The notes: generated by a model from the sequence alone, not told the origin. A DNA stretch of 63,374 nucleotides from Rhizobacter sp. (GCA_025361845.1 JANYJL010000292.1:1-63374), one strand, 5' to 3'. Positions 16,960-27,780 are shown, counted from the first letter of the stretch. Translations and numbers: made by a program.

Positions 16960-18486
16960 TCACATCACCGCACCGAGCGCCCAGGGCACGAACTCGTTCT
17001 GGCCATAGCCGTGCACCTCGCTCTTGGTCTTCTCGCCCGAGGCGGTGCGCAGCATGAGCTGGAAGATGCGCTCGCCCATCTCGTCGATGCTGGCGGTGCC
17101 GTCCACCACCTCGCCGCAGTTGATGTCGATGTCGTCTTCCTGCTTGACCCACAGCGCGGTATTGGTCGACAGCTTCAACGAGGGTGAGGGTGCGCAGCCA
17201 TAGGCCGAACCCCGCCCGGTGGTGAAGCAGATCAGGTTCGCGCCGCCCGCCACCTGGCCGGTCGCACTCACCGGGTCGTAGCCGGGCGTGTCCATGAAGA
17301 CCAGGCCCTTGGTCGTCACGGGTTGTGCGTACTCGAACACATCGGTCAGGTTGGTCGTGCCGCTCTTGGCGATGGCGCCGAGGCTTTTTTCGAGGATGGT
17401 CGTGAGGCCACCCGCCTTGTTGCCGGCCGAGGGGTTGTTGTCCATCTCGGCGTCGTTGCGCTCGCAGTAGCGCTCCCACCATTTGATGCGGGCGAGCAGC
17501 TTGTCGGCGATGGCGGGCGTGACAGCGCGGCGCGTCAGCAGGTGTTCGCCGCCGTAGATCTCGGGGGTTTCGCTCAGGATCGCGGTGCCGCCGTGGCGCA
17601 CCAGCCGGTCGACCGCGGCGCCCAGTGCCGGGTTCGCGCTGATACCCGAATAGCCGTCCGACCCGCCGCATTGCAGGCCGACCGTGACGTGGCTCGCGCT
17701 CACCGGTTGGCGTGTGGCCTTGTTCGCTTCTTCGAGCAGCCACTGCACCAGCTCGATGCCATGCGCCACGGTCTTGCGCGTGCCGCCGGTCTCTTGAATG
17801 TTGAAGGTGTGCAGGGCCGTGCCGGTGGCCAGACTTTCCTGTTCCATCAAGCCCGAGATCTGGTTCGTCTCGCAACCGAGGCCGACGACGAGGATCGCCG
17901 CGAAGTTCGGGTGCCGCGCATACCCGCCGAGCGTGCGGCGCAGCACCTGCAGCGGCTCGCCCGCGCTGTCGGTCGCGCAGCCCGCGCCGTGGGTGAGCGC
18001 CACCACGCCATCGACGTTCGGATAGGGCGCCAAGGCCTCGGGCCGGATGTCGCGCCGGAAGTGGTCGGCAATCGCGCGGGCCACCGTGGCCGAACAGTTC
18101 ACCGAAGTCAGCACGCCGATGTAGTTGCGCGTGGCGATGCGGCCATCGGCCCGCACGTAACCCTGGAAGGTGGCCGGTGTGTCGACGAAGGCGGTCGCCT
18201 GCGCGCCCTGGCTGGCCTGGTAATCCCGCGCAAAACTGCTGAACTCCAGGTTGTGGCTGTGCACATGCTGACCAGCCGCGATGGCCTGCTTGGCAGTGCC
18301 GATGATCTGGTTGTAGCGCCGCACCGGCGCGCCGGCCGCGATGGCACGCACCGCCACCTTGTGACCGGGTGGCACGAGGCCGATGACGGTCACGCCTTCG
18401 TCTTCGAGCACGGTGCCGCCCAGCAGCTGGCGGCGTGCGATCACCACGTCGTCGGCCGGGTGGATGCGGATGGTGGGGGCGTTCAT
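16960..18486 (-). CDS. Altronate/galactarate dehydratase family (UxaA) sugar-acid dehydratase
   Basis: A 508-residue enzyme of the UxaA/GarD family. Residues about 10-75 are the SAF domain (VLEDEGVTVIGLVPPGHKVA); the remainder is the UxaA core with THGAGCATDS, VVGLGCETNQI, GLQCGGSDGYSGI and GRGSAYGCAPSPSLKLSTN. These enzymes remove water from hexonates or pentonates to give 2-keto-3-deoxy acids, using an iron or other divalent metal. It is last in an operon with GntR, SDR and FAH-type genes. In the non-phosphorylating L-fucose/L-rhamnose-type route the SDR and FAH enzymes follow a dehydratase, so this is probably that dehydratase. The exact sugar acid cannot be told from sequence alone. Confidence 0.85.
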   Translation of the reverse strand: MNAPTIRIHPADDVVIARRQLLGGTVLEDEGVTVIGLVPPGHKVAVRAIAAGAPVRRYNQIIGTAKQAIAAGQHVHSHNLEFSSFARDYQASQGAQATAFVDTPATFQGYVRADGRIATRNYIGVLTSVNCSATVARAIADHFRRDIRPEALAPYPNVDGVVALTHGAGCATDSAGEPLQVLRRTLGGYARHPNFAAILVVGLGCETNQISGLMEQESLATGTALHTFNIQETGGTRKTVAHGIELVQWLLEEANKATRQPVSASHVTVGLQCGGSDGYSGISANPALGAAVDRLVRHGGTAILSETPEIYGGEHLLTRRAVTPAIADKLLARIKWWERYCERNDAEMDNNPSAGNKAGGLTTILEKSLGAIAKSGTTNLTDVFEYAQPVTTKGLVFMDTPGYDPVSATGQVAGGANLICFTTGRGSAYGCAPSPSLKLSTNTALWVKQEDDIDINCGEVVDGTASIDEMGERIFQLMLRTASGEKTKSEVHGYGQNEFVPWALGAVM

Positions 18487-18491
18487 GGCGT

Positions 18492-19358
18492 TCAGTTGTC
18501 GATCAAGGCCGGGTCCCAGGCATGGACACGCTGGTGCTGCTCGCCCAGGCCCTCGATGCCCAGGCGCATTTCGTCGCCGGGCTTAAGGAAGATCGGCGCG
18601 GGCTTCTTGCCCATGCCCACGCCGGGCGGCGTGCCGGTGCTGATGAGGTCGCCGGGCAGCAGAGTGATGAAGCGGCTGATGTAGCTCACCAGTTGAGCCA
18701 CCCCGAACACCATCGTGCGGGTGCTGCCGTTCTGCATGCGCACGCCGTTCACGTCGAGCCACATCGACAACGCTTGCGGGTCGCGCACCTCGTCGGCCGT
18801 CACCATCCACGGGCCGACCGGGCCGAAGGTGTCGCAGCCCTTGCCCTTGTCCCAGGTGCCGCCACGCTCGAGCTGGTATTCACGCTCGGACAGGTCATTG
18901 ACGACGCAGTAGCCGGCCACGTACTTGAGTGCGTCGGCCTCGCTGACGTAACGCGCCTTGCTGCCGATCACGACGCCGAGTTCCACTTCCCAGTCGCTCT
19001 TGACCGAGTTCTGCGGCAGCACGACGGCATCGTTGCAGCCGATCAGTGCGCTGATCGCTTTTGTGAACAGCACCGGCTCGGCCGGCACCGCCATGCCGGA
19101 TTCGGCCGCGTGGTCGGCATAGTTCAGGCCGACGCAGATGAACTTGTTGAGGCCGCTCCACGGCGGCGCGGTGCGGCCGGGCTGCTCGACGATCGGCAAG
19201 GTATCGACCTTGATGTCGCGCAGGCGTTGCAGGCTGTGCGGCGAAAGCACGGCGGCGGTGATGTCGGGCAGCACCTTGGAGAGGTCGCGCACGCGGCCCT
19301 GTGCATCGATGAGGGCGGGCTTCTCGGCGCCCTTGGCGCCGTGGCGCAGCAACTTCAT
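18492..19358 (-). CDS. Fumarylacetoacetate hydrolase family; probable 2,4-diketo-3-deoxy-sugar-acid hydrolase
   Basis: A 288-residue FAH-family enzyme. The signature region is KFICVGLNYADHAAESG, then LFTKAISALIG, and metal ligands in WEVELGVVIG and CDTFGPVGPW, ending with STGTPPGVGMGKKP. Close relatives hydrolyse 2,4-diketo-3-deoxy-L-fuconate or -rhamnonate to pyruvate and lactate. Genome pipelines often call such genes ureidoglycolate lyase, which the context does not support. Five nucleotides separate its stop from the dehydratase start. Confidence 0.85.
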   Translation of the reverse strand: MKLLRHGAKGAEKPALIDAQGRVRDLSKVLPDITAAVLSPHSLQRLRDIKVDTLPIVEQPGRTAPPWSGLNKFICVGLNYADHAAESGMAVPAEPVLFTKAISALIGCNDAVVLPQNSVKSDWEVELGVVIGSKARYVSEADALKYVAGYCVVNDLSEREYQLERGGTWDKGKGCDTFGPVGPWMVTADEVRDPQALSMWLDVNGVRMQNGSTRTMVFGVAQLVSYISRFITLLPGDLISTGTPPGVGMGKKPAPIFLKPGDEMRLGIEGLGEQHQRVHAWDPALIDN

Positions 19359-19395
19359 GTCGTGTCCTTGTTTGCGTGAGTGAAGTGAAATCAGT

Positions 19396-20963
<1,568 letters not shown>

Positions 20964-21001
20964 CTTTGGGGGCGGTGAGCAAGACGTAGGGGATGCTTGA
21001 A

Positions 21002-21020
21002 TGGTCAAGTGGCCTGACCA
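21002..21020. promoter_or_regulatory. Probable GntR operator (TGGTCA-N7-TGACCA)
   Basis: A perfect 6+6 inverted repeat: TGGTCA at 21002-21007, seven-base spacer, TGACCA at 21015-21020. TGGT...ACCA palindromes are the usual target of FCD-type GntR regulators. It lies 39 nt before the gntR start and about 153 nt before fadD, so autoregulation of the sugar-acid operon is likely; an effect on fadD is possible but less so. Confidence 0.7.
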
Positions 21021-21173
21021 ATTCGCAAGCATAGTCCAGGTTGTGATGCACCGTCAACGGGCGTTGCCAGGGCCGATCGACGATACCGGAAGAGGGAAAT
21101 TCATGTATCGAAAGACCTTAGGCGGTGTTGCACGGCGCTCCGTCAGAATCTGCGCTGTTCCTCGGAGATGGCG

Positions 21174-22847
21174 ATGGAGAAGATCTGGTTGAAACACTAC
21201 CCGTCCGGCGTGCCGGCGGAGATCGACGTGCGGCAGTACGCGTCGCTGGTGGGCCTGCTGGATGAGAGCTTCAAGAAGTACGCCGCGCTGCCCGCCTATC
21301 GGTTCATGGGCAAGACGATCGGCTACGCTGAAGTCGACGAAACCTCGCGCGCACTGGCCGCCTATCTTCAGACCCTGGGCCTGGACAAGGGTGATCGCGT
21401 GGCCATCATGCTGCCCAACGTGCCGCAGTACCCGATCGCCGTGGCCGCGATCCTGCGCGCCGGCTATGTGGTCGTGAACGTGAACCCGTTGTACACGCCG
21501 CGCGAACTGGAGCACCAGCTCAAGGACTCGGGCGCCAAGGCCATCGTCATCGTCGAGAACTTTGCGTCGGTCTTGCAGCAGGTGTTGGCGGCCGTGCCGA
21601 CGAAGAAGGTCATCGTCACGGCGCTCGGCGACATGCTCGGCTTCCCGAAAAGCACGATCGTCAACTACGTCGTGCGCAACGTGAAGAAGATGGTGCCGGC
21701 CTTCGAGCTGCCCGGTGCGGTGCGCTTCAACGACGCGCTCGCCAAGGGCCGCGGCAAGAGCTTCAAGCCGGCCCAGGTGGGCCCGGACGACATCGCCGTG
21801 CTTCAGTACACCGGCGGCACCACCGGCGTGAGCAAGGGCGCGGTACTGCTGCATCGCAACCTGGTGGCCAATGTCCTGCAGTCGGAAGCCTGGCACCAGT
21901 CGGCACTAAAAAGGGTTCCATCAGGTGAGCAGGTCGTGACCGTCTGCGCGCTGCCGCTTTATCACATCTTCGGTTTCACGGCCAACATGATGCTGAGCAT
22001 GCGCACGGGCGGCTGCAACATCCTCATACCGAACCCGCGCGACCTGCCCGGCACCTTCAAGGAACTGCAAGGGCAGAAGTTCCACAGTTTCCCGGCCGTC
22101 AACACGCTGTTCAACGCGATGGCGCACCACAAGGACTTCGCCACGGTCGATTGGCGCGGGCTGGTCATCTCGATCGGCGGCGGCATGGCAGTGCAGAGTG
22201 CCACCGCCAAACTCTGGCTGGACAAGACGGGCTGCCCGATCATCGAAGCTTACGGATTGTCGGAAACCTCGCCCGGCGCCACCTGCAACCCGGTGGACGC
22301 GACGGCCTACACCGGCACCATCGGCCTGCCGCTTCCCAACACCGACATCAAGCTGCTCGACGACGACGGTGCCGAAGTTCCCATCGGCCAGCCGGGCGAG
22401 ATCGCCATCCAGGGCCCGCAGGTCATGGCCGGCTACTGGCAGCGCCCGGACGAGACCGAGAAGGCCATGACGGCCGATGGCTACTTCCGCACCGGCGACA
22501 TCGGCGTGGTCGACGAGCGCGGCTACTTCAAGATCGTCGATCGCAAGAAGGACATGATTCTGGTGAGCGGCTTCAATGTCTACCCGAACGAGGTGGAAGA
22601 CGTGGTCTCGCAGATGCCCGGCGTGCTCGAATGTGCCGCGGTGGGCATTGCCGACGCGAAAGCGGGCGAGGCTGTGAAGCTCGTCATCGTGCGCAGCAAC
22701 CCGGCCGTGAACGAGGCGGACGTGCGGGCCTACTGCGAAGCCCACCTCACCGGCTACAAGCGGCCCAAGGTGGTGGAGTTCCGCAGCGACCTGCCGAAGA
22801 CGAACGTCGGCAAGATCCTGCGCCGCGAATTGCGCGACAAGGTCTAG
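21174..22847 (+). CDS. fadD: Long-chain fatty acid-CoA ligase
   Basis: About 557 residues. This ATP-dependent enzyme activates fatty acids to acyl-CoA via an acyl-adenylate at the inner membrane. The P-loop is YTGGTTGVSKGA; YGLSETSP is the adenylate-forming motif; GYFRTGDIG and DRKKDMILVSGFNVYPNEVE form the hinge and FACS signature; KTNVGKILRRELR carries the C-terminal catalytic Lys. Full length and intact. Two ATGs are possible: GGAG (21164-21167) abuts the one at 21168 but is six bases from 21174, so I prefer 21174. Divergent from gntR. Confidence 0.9.
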   Translation: MEKIWLKHYPSGVPAEIDVRQYASLVGLLDESFKKYAALPAYRFMGKTIGYAEVDETSRALAAYLQTLGLDKGDRVAIMLPNVPQYPIAVAAILRAGYVVVNVNPLYTPRELEHQLKDSGAKAIVIVENFASVLQQVLAAVPTKKVIVTALGDMLGFPKSTIVNYVVRNVKKMVPAFELPGAVRFNDALAKGRGKSFKPAQVGPDDIAVLQYTGGTTGVSKGAVLLHRNLVANVLQSEAWHQSALKRVPSGEQVVTVCALPLYHIFGFTANMMLSMRTGGCNILIPNPRDLPGTFKELQGQKFHSFPAVNTLFNAMAHHKDFATVDWRGLVISIGGGMAVQSATAKLWLDKTGCPIIEAYGLSETSPGATCNPVDATAYTGTIGLPLPNTDIKLLDDDGAEVPIGQPGEIAIQGPQVMAGYWQRPDETEKAMTADGYFRTGDIGVVDERGYFKIVDRKKDMILVSGFNVYPNEVEDVVSQMPGVLECAAVGIADAKAGEAVKLVIVRSNPAVNEADVRAYCEAHLTGYKRPKVVEFRSDLPKTNVGKILRRELRDKV

Positions 22848-23016
22848 GCGCAAGCCTGAGCACGGTTCGGTGCCGCGCCTTGCCGGCCGCGGGCACGGGC
22901 CGCGATCGACCGTGACAAAGCACCCGCAACTGTGGCGCCGATGCTGCTACATTCCGGCACATTCGAAGTGGCCACCCCGCGAAGGGTGCCCTCAAGGCGT
23001 CAACTGGGATTGAGCG

Positions 23017-23511
23017 GTGATCTGGATCAAAACCGATGCGGGTCGCGTCGAGATGCAAACTCGCGCGCTGGTCAAGGAGCGTGCTCAGCGCACCTTGCTG
23101 CTATTGATCGACGGCAGCAAGTCCGACGAGTTGCTGCTCTCCAGCGTGGCCGGCATCCGGCCCGACGACTTCAGGGCGTTGCAAGACCTCGGCTTGATCA
23201 CGCCGGCGCAGGCCGGCATGCGTTCGGGCTCGCGCGGCGGTGCGCTCACCAGCCCGGCGCCGCTGGATGTCACCCTGCCCGCCGAGCTGGAGCCCGCGGT
23301 CGAGATCGACTACCGTACTTTCACCGCCACGCTCACTCAGCTGATTTCCAAGGAACTCGGGCTGCGCGGCTTCACGCTGACGCTGGCGGTCGAGAAGGCC
23401 GGCACGATCCAGGAATTGCAGGCGGTGGCCCAGCGCACGCTGGACCAGATTCGCGACCGCAAGGGCGAGGCCGCGGTCGCCGCGGCGCGGCGCGCGCTGT
23501 ACGGCGGCTGA
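23017..23511 (+). CDS. Conserved hypothetical protein
   Basis: A 164-residue soluble protein starting at GTG. The N-terminal half has a helical segment (ALVKERAQRTLLLLIDG, KSDELLLSSVAGIRPDDF) resembling a winged-helix-like domain. After a Gly/Ser/Pro linker (residues 65-80), the C-terminal half is a helical bundle (TLTQLISKELGLRGFTLTL, RTLDQIRDRKGEAAVAAARR). I recall this protein type from other Burkholderiales but know no function. Its stop is only a few bases before mtnN, so the two may be co-transcribed. Confidence 0.65.
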   Translation: MIWIKTDAGRVEMQTRALVKERAQRTLLLLIDGSKSDELLLSSVAGIRPDDFRALQDLGLITPAQAGMRSGSRGGALTSPAPLDVTLPAELEPAVEIDYRTFTATLTQLISKELGLRGFTLTLAVEKAGTIQELQAVAQRTLDQIRDRKGEAAVAAARRALYGG

Positions 23512-23514
23512 CGG

Positions 23515-24288
23515 GTGCCTGAAGCGCGCCCGCGCGGCGCCGACGCTGCCGCACCCCGGCCCTGGGCCATCGTCAGCGCCATGCATGAAGAATTGCGCGC
23601 GCTGCTGCCGGGCTTGCACGCTGCGCAGAGCGTGAACCTGGCCGGGCGCGACTTCCACTTGGGCACCCTGGCCGGCCAACCGGTCGTGCTGGTGCTGTCG
23701 GGCATCGGCAAGGTCGCCGCGGCGACCACGGCCACCTTGCTGATCCAGGAGTTCGCGGCTCAGGCAGTGGTGTTCACTGGCGTGGCCGGGGGCCTGGGCG
23801 AAGGGGTACGTGTGGGCGATGTGGTGCTCGCGCGCGAACTGCTGCAACACGACATGGATGCCTCGCCGCTGTTCCCGCGCTTCGAGGTGCCGTTGACCGG
23901 GCGCGCCCGGTTCGCCACCGATGCTGCGCTCAGCGACAGCCTGAAGGCGGCGGCGCAACGCTGCCTAGCCTCGATCCCGCATGACGCTGCGCGCATCACC
24001 GCAGCCTGCTTGCACGAAGGCCTGATCATCAGCGGCGACCGCTTCGTTTCGAGCGCAGTTGACGCGCAGGCCCTGCGCGCCCTGTTGCCGCAAGCGCTGG
24101 CGGTGGAGATGGAAGGCGCTGCACTGGCCCAGGTGTGCGCGGACTTCGGCCGGCCCTTCGCGGTGCTGCGCACGATCTCCGACCGCGCCGACGACACGGC
24201 GCATGTCGACTTCAGCCGCTTCATTGCCGAGGTGGCGAGTGTCCACACACGCGCCATCGTCGAAGACTGGCTGGCAGCACTGCGGTGA
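23515..24288 (+). CDS. mtnN: 5'-methylthioadenosine/S-adenosylhomocysteine nucleosidase
   Basis: About 257 residues from GTG 23515. It cleaves adenine from methylthioadenosine and S-adenosylhomocysteine, recycling methyl-donor by-products. The family core is AIVSAMHEELRALL (catalytic Glu region), VVLVLSGIGKVAAA, GVAGGLGEGVRVGDVV, LAVEMEGAALAQV (ribose-binding Glu) and TISDRADD (catalytic Asp). The first 16 residues are a poorly conserved extension, so the true start could be slightly later. The stop overlaps the next gene (GTGA, 24285-24288). Confidence 0.88.
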   Translation: MPEARPRGADAAAPRPWAIVSAMHEELRALLPGLHAAQSVNLAGRDFHLGTLAGQPVVLVLSGIGKVAAATTATLLIQEFAAQAVVFTGVAGGLGEGVRVGDVVLARELLQHDMDASPLFPRFEVPLTGRARFATDAALSDSLKAAAQRCLASIPHDAARITAACLHEGLIISGDRFVSSAVDAQALRALLPQALAVEMEGAALAQVCADFGRPFAVLRTISDRADDTAHVDFSRFIAEVASVHTRAIVEDWLAALR

Positions 24289-24797
24289 GCGCCCTCAAGG
24301 CGATCCTCAAGGCCCTCTGGCGGCCCGTGCGCGGCCTGCTGCTCGCACTCGCCGCGATCGTCATCTTCATCGAGGAATGGGGTTGGAGACCGCTCACCGA
24401 GCTGGCTGCGCGCCTTGCGAAGTGGCCGCCGCTGGAGCGGCTGGAGGCGAAGATTCAAACACTGCCGCCGCGTTACGCGCTGGCCCTGTTCCTGGTGCCC
24501 GCGGTACTGCTCTTTCCGATCAAGCTGCTGGCGCTGTGGTTCATTCACCAGGGGCGCACGGTGCTCGGCGTGGCGGTGATCGTCGCGGCCAAGCTGCTGG
24601 GCACGGCCCTGGTCGGGCGCCTGTTCATCCTGACCGAGGCGCAGCTCACGCACTACGCCTGGTTCGCGCGCGCGCTGGCCTGGTGGCGCGAGACCAAGGA
24701 ACGTGTGAAGGCCGCGGTGCGCGGCTCGGCCGCATGGCGCGCCGCGCGTGCGGCGAGCCGGCGTGGCCGCCTGTGGCTGCGGCGCATCGGCCGTTGA
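24285..24797 (+). CDS. Inner-membrane protein of unknown function
   Basis: A 170-residue protein from the GTG that overlaps the mtnN stop. Two hydrophobic stretches (LLLALAAIVIFIEEWGW, and a long one around ALALFLVPAVLLFPIKLLAL) flank a charged loop. A third weaker helix (VAVIVAAKLLGTALVGRLF) is followed by a strongly basic C-terminus ([19 protein letters not shown]). Similar small proteins occur next to mtnN or metabolic genes in Burkholderiales; no function is known to me. Confidence 0.7.
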   Translation: MSALKAILKALWRPVRGLLLALAAIVIFIEEWGWRPLTELAARLAKWPPLERLEAKIQTLPPRYALALFLVPAVLLFPIKLLALWFIHQGRTVLGVAVIVAAKLLGTALVGRLFILTEAQLTHYAWFARALAWWRETKERVKAAVRGSAAWRAARAASRRGRLWLRRIGR

Positions 24798-24864
24798 CTC
24801 GGCGCGCGAGCGGCGCCGCCCGGCCGGTGCACACTGCGGGGCCTCGCGATTTCACCTGCCCAAC

Positions 24865-25584
24865 ATGCCCTTGCGATTTCATGTGGACCCGCCGCTGCAC
24901 GAAGGCGCCGAGCTGAGCCTGCCGCCCGGCGCTACGCGCCACGCCCAGGTGCTGCGCCTGCAACCCGAGGCGGCGATCACGCTGTTCGACGGCAGTGGCG
25001 GTGAATGGGCCGCGACCATCCTGCGCATGGGCCGCACCGAGGTGACGGTGCGCATCGGCCCGCACGCCGCGGTCGATCGCGAGCTGGCACTGCACGTGAC
25101 GCTGGCGCTCGGCATGCCCGCCAACGAACGCATGGACACGCTGGTGGAAAAGGCCACCGAGCTGGGTGTCGCCGTGCTGCAACCGCTGCACTGCGAACGT
25201 TCGGTGCTGCGCCTGTCGGGCGAGCGTGCGGCGAAGAAGATCGCCCACTGGCAAGGCGTGGCACAGGCCGCCTGCGAACAAAGCGGGCGCACGCGGGTGC
25301 CGCACATCGCGCCGGTGCTGTCGTTGCGCGACTGGCTGGCCGCATTGCCGGCCGATGCAACCCAGGCGCGCCTGTTGCTGAGCCCGCGCGCCACGCAGCC
25401 CTTGCCACGCACCGCGGCCGCGCCCGTGCTCTGCCTCAGTGGGCCGGAAGGCGGCCTGACCGATGCGGAAGAACATGCCGCGCTCGACCGCGGCTTCGTA
25501 GCGATGAGCCTCGGCCCGCGCGTGCTGCGGGCCGACACCGCGCCGCTGGCCATGCTCGCCCACCTCGCCTTGGACGGTGCGTGA
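24865..25584 (+). CDS. rsmE: 16S rRNA (uracil1498-N3)-methyltransferase
   Basis: A 239-residue SPOUT-fold enzyme that methylates U1498 of 16S rRNA. It has a short N-terminal PUA-like part (RFHVDPPLHEGAELSLPP, HAQVLRL), then ERMDTLVEKATELGV, the CEQSGRTRVP motif and the knotted SAM site LSGPEGGLTDAEE with LGPRVLRADTAPLA. The start at 24865 matches the family's usual N-terminus. Full length. Confidence 0.93.
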   Translation: MPLRFHVDPPLHEGAELSLPPGATRHAQVLRLQPEAAITLFDGSGGEWAATILRMGRTEVTVRIGPHAAVDRELALHVTLALGMPANERMDTLVEKATELGVAVLQPLHCERSVLRLSGERAAKKIAHWQGVAQAACEQSGRTRVPHIAPVLSLRDWLAALPADATQARLLLSPRATQPLPRTAAAPVLCLSGPEGGLTDAEEHAALDRGFVAMSLGPRVLRADTAPLAMLAHLALDGA

Positions 25585-25707
25585 CGGCGGGCGGCGGCGG
25601 GTGAGGCGACGCTCGCCCTGCCGCCCGGCACCTGCCTTGCCTTGCTCAGTGCCGCCCCGCAGAATCCTCATGCTTCATTAATCTTCATTCACTTCTGGGA
25701 GAACTCC

Positions 25708-26118
25708 ATGGGCTTGCTCGATTCCGTTCTGGGTATGGTGACGGGTGGTCAGCAGGGCGGCGGCAACGCGGCGCTGATCAATGTGGTGGTCGGCATGCTG
25801 GCCAACAATTCGCAGGGTGGCGGCGGGCTGGCCGACATCGTCGGCAAGTTCCAGCAGGCCGGCATGGGCGACGTGGTTGCCTCCTGGATCGGCAGCGGCC
25901 AGAACGCGCCGATCTCGGCCGACCAGCTGCACAACGTGCTCGGCTCGGACACCATCGCCAACATCGCCCAGCAACTCGGCCTGTCGCATGGCGACGCGGC
26001 CGGCCAACTGGCGCAGGTGCTGCCGCAGGTGATGGACAAGCTGACCCCGCAAGGCCAGGCACCCAGCGGCGGCTTGGGCGACATCGGTTCGCTGCTGGCG
26101 CAACTCACCCAGCGCTGA
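25708..26118 (+). CDS. YidB-family (DUF937) protein
   Basis: A 136-residue Gly/Gln-rich protein beginning MGLLDSVLGMVTGGQQGGG after a GGGAGAA ribosome site. The conserved motif VVASWIGSGQNAPISADQL and the closing LGLSHGDAAGQLAQVLPQV define the family. No enzymatic role is known; members are small soluble proteins, possibly of the envelope or stress response. A broken gene follows four bases later. Confidence 0.85.
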   Translation: MGLLDSVLGMVTGGQQGGGNAALINVVVGMLANNSQGGGGLADIVGKFQQAGMGDVVASWIGSGQNAPISADQLHNVLGSDTIANIAQQLGLSHGDAAGQLAQVLPQVMDKLTPQGQAPSGGLGDIGSLLAQLTQR

Positions 26119-26121
26119 TCG

Positions 26122-26501
26122 ATGCCGGGCCGCCACGGTGATGTGCGCTTGTGGACATCGGCACGGTTTTCTTTTCGCAGGCTGAGCCGGGTCCTGGTCA
26201 CCGCGCTGGCGAGCCTCGGCTGGCCGTCGGCGCGCAAGCGGCACCGGCCCATCCCTGGCTCAGCTCAACGCTGCGCACGCCGCAACCCGAAACCTGCTTC
26301 AGCAACCTGAAGGACGGGGCGCAGATCGAGACGCCGTTCGTGCTCAAGTTCGGCCTCTCGCGCTACGGCCTGGCGCCGATCACGAATGCCGTGCCGCGCA
26401 TCCGCCACTTCCGCCTGGAACTGGTGAGCAACGCGCAGGGCGAGCTGATGTCGACCTCGGCTCCGATCGACGTGAAAGTCGTCAGGACTTCGGAGCCGTA
26501 G
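26122..26501 (+). pseudogene. Remnant of an exported DUF4399-like protein, frameshifted and shortened
   Basis: The first frame (ATG 26122) ends in the start of a signal peptide, RRLSRVLVTALASLG. The rest of a normal signal peptide (LAVGAQAAPAHPW) is found in another frame, joined near 26217-26221 as if one base were lost. The mature part in that frame, PETCFSNLKDGAQIETPF then VLKFGLSRYGLAP, matches the start of DUF4399-type secreted proteins. The usual GHHHLLI core is absent; after NAVPR the protein runs through an unrelated short tail to a stop at 26501, inside the convergent methyltransferase gene. I read this as a decaying gene with a frameshift plus an internal or 3' deletion. The family assignment is moderate. 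Confidence 0.55.
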
Positions 26502-27780
26502 ACGCCGTCGGGGGCGCTGAAGGCGCAATAGCACGCGCCGAGCCCGCGACCATGTCGAAGCGGAACAGGCGGCATTCGATCGGGCCGTTCCACATCGGCA
26601 CACGCCGGCTTTCCTTCAGGCGCATGACGCCCGGCAGCTTCATGTCGGGGCTCAGGATCCAGGCCGACCAGCCGCTGTAGCTGCGCTTCCAGTGCGAAGC
26701 GAGCGCGCCGAAGAATTCTTTCGGCGTGCCTTGTTCGAAACTCTCGCGCGCGGCCGTACGCGCCTGGACCGGCGTGCTGAGCGTGCCCTTCGCGCCGATG
26801 CGCTCGCCATACGGCGGGTTGAGCATCAGCGTGCCGGCGGCGGCCGGTGGCGGGCGCTGCAAGGCGTCGCCGGTCTTGAATTCGATGGCGTGGCGCACCC
26901 CGGCGCGCTCGGCATTGCGCGTCGCGAAGTCGGTCATGCGGAAGGCCACGTCGCCGGCGTAGATCGGAACCGCAGGCGCATGCACACGCGCCTGCGCCGC
27001 GTCACGCAAATCCTGCCACGCGCGCTGCAACTCGCGGAACGGCCCGAGCCGCTCGAACGCGAAGCGCCGTTGCGAACCCGGCGCGATGCCGCAGGCCATC
27101 TGCGCCGCTTCGATCGCGATGGTGCCGGCACCGCAGCAGGGGTCGAGCAGCGGCCCGTCCTCGGCGCGCCCCTGCCACTGCGCGGCGGCGAGCATGGCGG
27201 CGGCGAGCGTTTCCTTCAGCGGTGCTTCGCCGGTGTCCTCACGCCAGCCGCGTTTGAACAGCGCCTCGCCGGAGGTGTCGACATACAGCGTCGCGTCTTC
27301 CGGGCCGAGGTGCAGCAGCACCGGCAGCTCGGGGCGCAGGGTATCGACGTTCGGGCGCTCGCCCTGCGTTTCACGCAGTTGGTCGCAGATGGCGTCCTTG
27401 ATGCGCAGCGCGGCGAAGTTCAGGCTGCGCAGCGGCGAGTGCTGCGAGGTGACGTCCACCCGAAGCGTCTGGCGCGGCGTGATCCAGTCGCCCCAGTGCA
27501 CGGCGCGGGCCAGCGCGTAGAGGTCGTCTTCCTGCCGGTAGCCGGCGTGCGCCACGCACCACAGCACGCGTTGCCCGAGGCGGCTTTCGAGGTTGATGCG
27601 CAAGGCGGCATCGGCGCAGCCTGCGGCGTCGGCCAGGTGCACCCGCGCGCCACCCCGGCCGGCTCGCACCGAGAGGCCGGCACCGAGGGCGACACGCAAC
27701 TCGGCGACGAGCCACTCTTCGACACCGGCTGCGCAGGGCACGTAGAGGCTGTACTCCAGAGATTCATTGTCACGGTCCAT
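26482..27780 (-). CDS. THUMP-domain rRNA guanine-N2 methyltransferase (RlmL-like)
   Basis: A 432-residue RNA methylase. Residues about 55-160 are a THUMP RNA-binding domain (LESRLGQRVLWCVAH, WGDWITPRQTLRVDV). Residues 170-400 form the methyltransferase, with the SAM motif LLDPCCGAGTIAIEAA and catalytic NPPYGERIG. This corresponds to the N-terminal half of E. coli RlmL (m2G2445 of 23S rRNA); the RlmK half is missing, the normal single-domain form in beta-proteobacteria. Its 3' end overlaps the tail of the broken gene at 26482-26501. The frame extends upstream to 27918, but similarity starts at MDRDNESLEYSLYVP. Confidence 0.85.
   Translation of the reverse strand: MDRDNESLEYSLYVPCAAGVEEWLVAELRVALGAGLSVRAGRGGARVHLADAAGCADAALRINLESRLGQRVLWCVAHAGYRQEDDLYALARAVHWGDWITPRQTLRVDVTSQHSPLRSLNFAALRIKDAICDQLRETQGERPNVDTLRPELPVLLHLGPEDATLYVDTSGEALFKRGWREDTGEAPLKETLAAAMLAAAQWQGRAEDGPLLDPCCGAGTIAIEAAQMACGIAPGSQRRFAFERLGPFRELQRAWQDLRDAAQARVHAPAVPIYAGDVAFRMTDFATRNAERAGVRHAIEFKTGDALQRPPPAAAGTLMLNPPYGERIGAKGTLSTPVQARTAARESFEQGTPKEFFGALASHWKRSYSGWSAWILSPDMKLPGVMRLKESRRVPMWNGPIECRLFRFDMVAGSARAIAPSAPPTASTAPKS

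Noticed and set aside
18492-19358. FAH-family gene as ureidoglycolate lyase
   Set aside because: No allantoin or purine-breakdown gene nearby; SDR, UxaA and GntR neighbours point to sugar acids.
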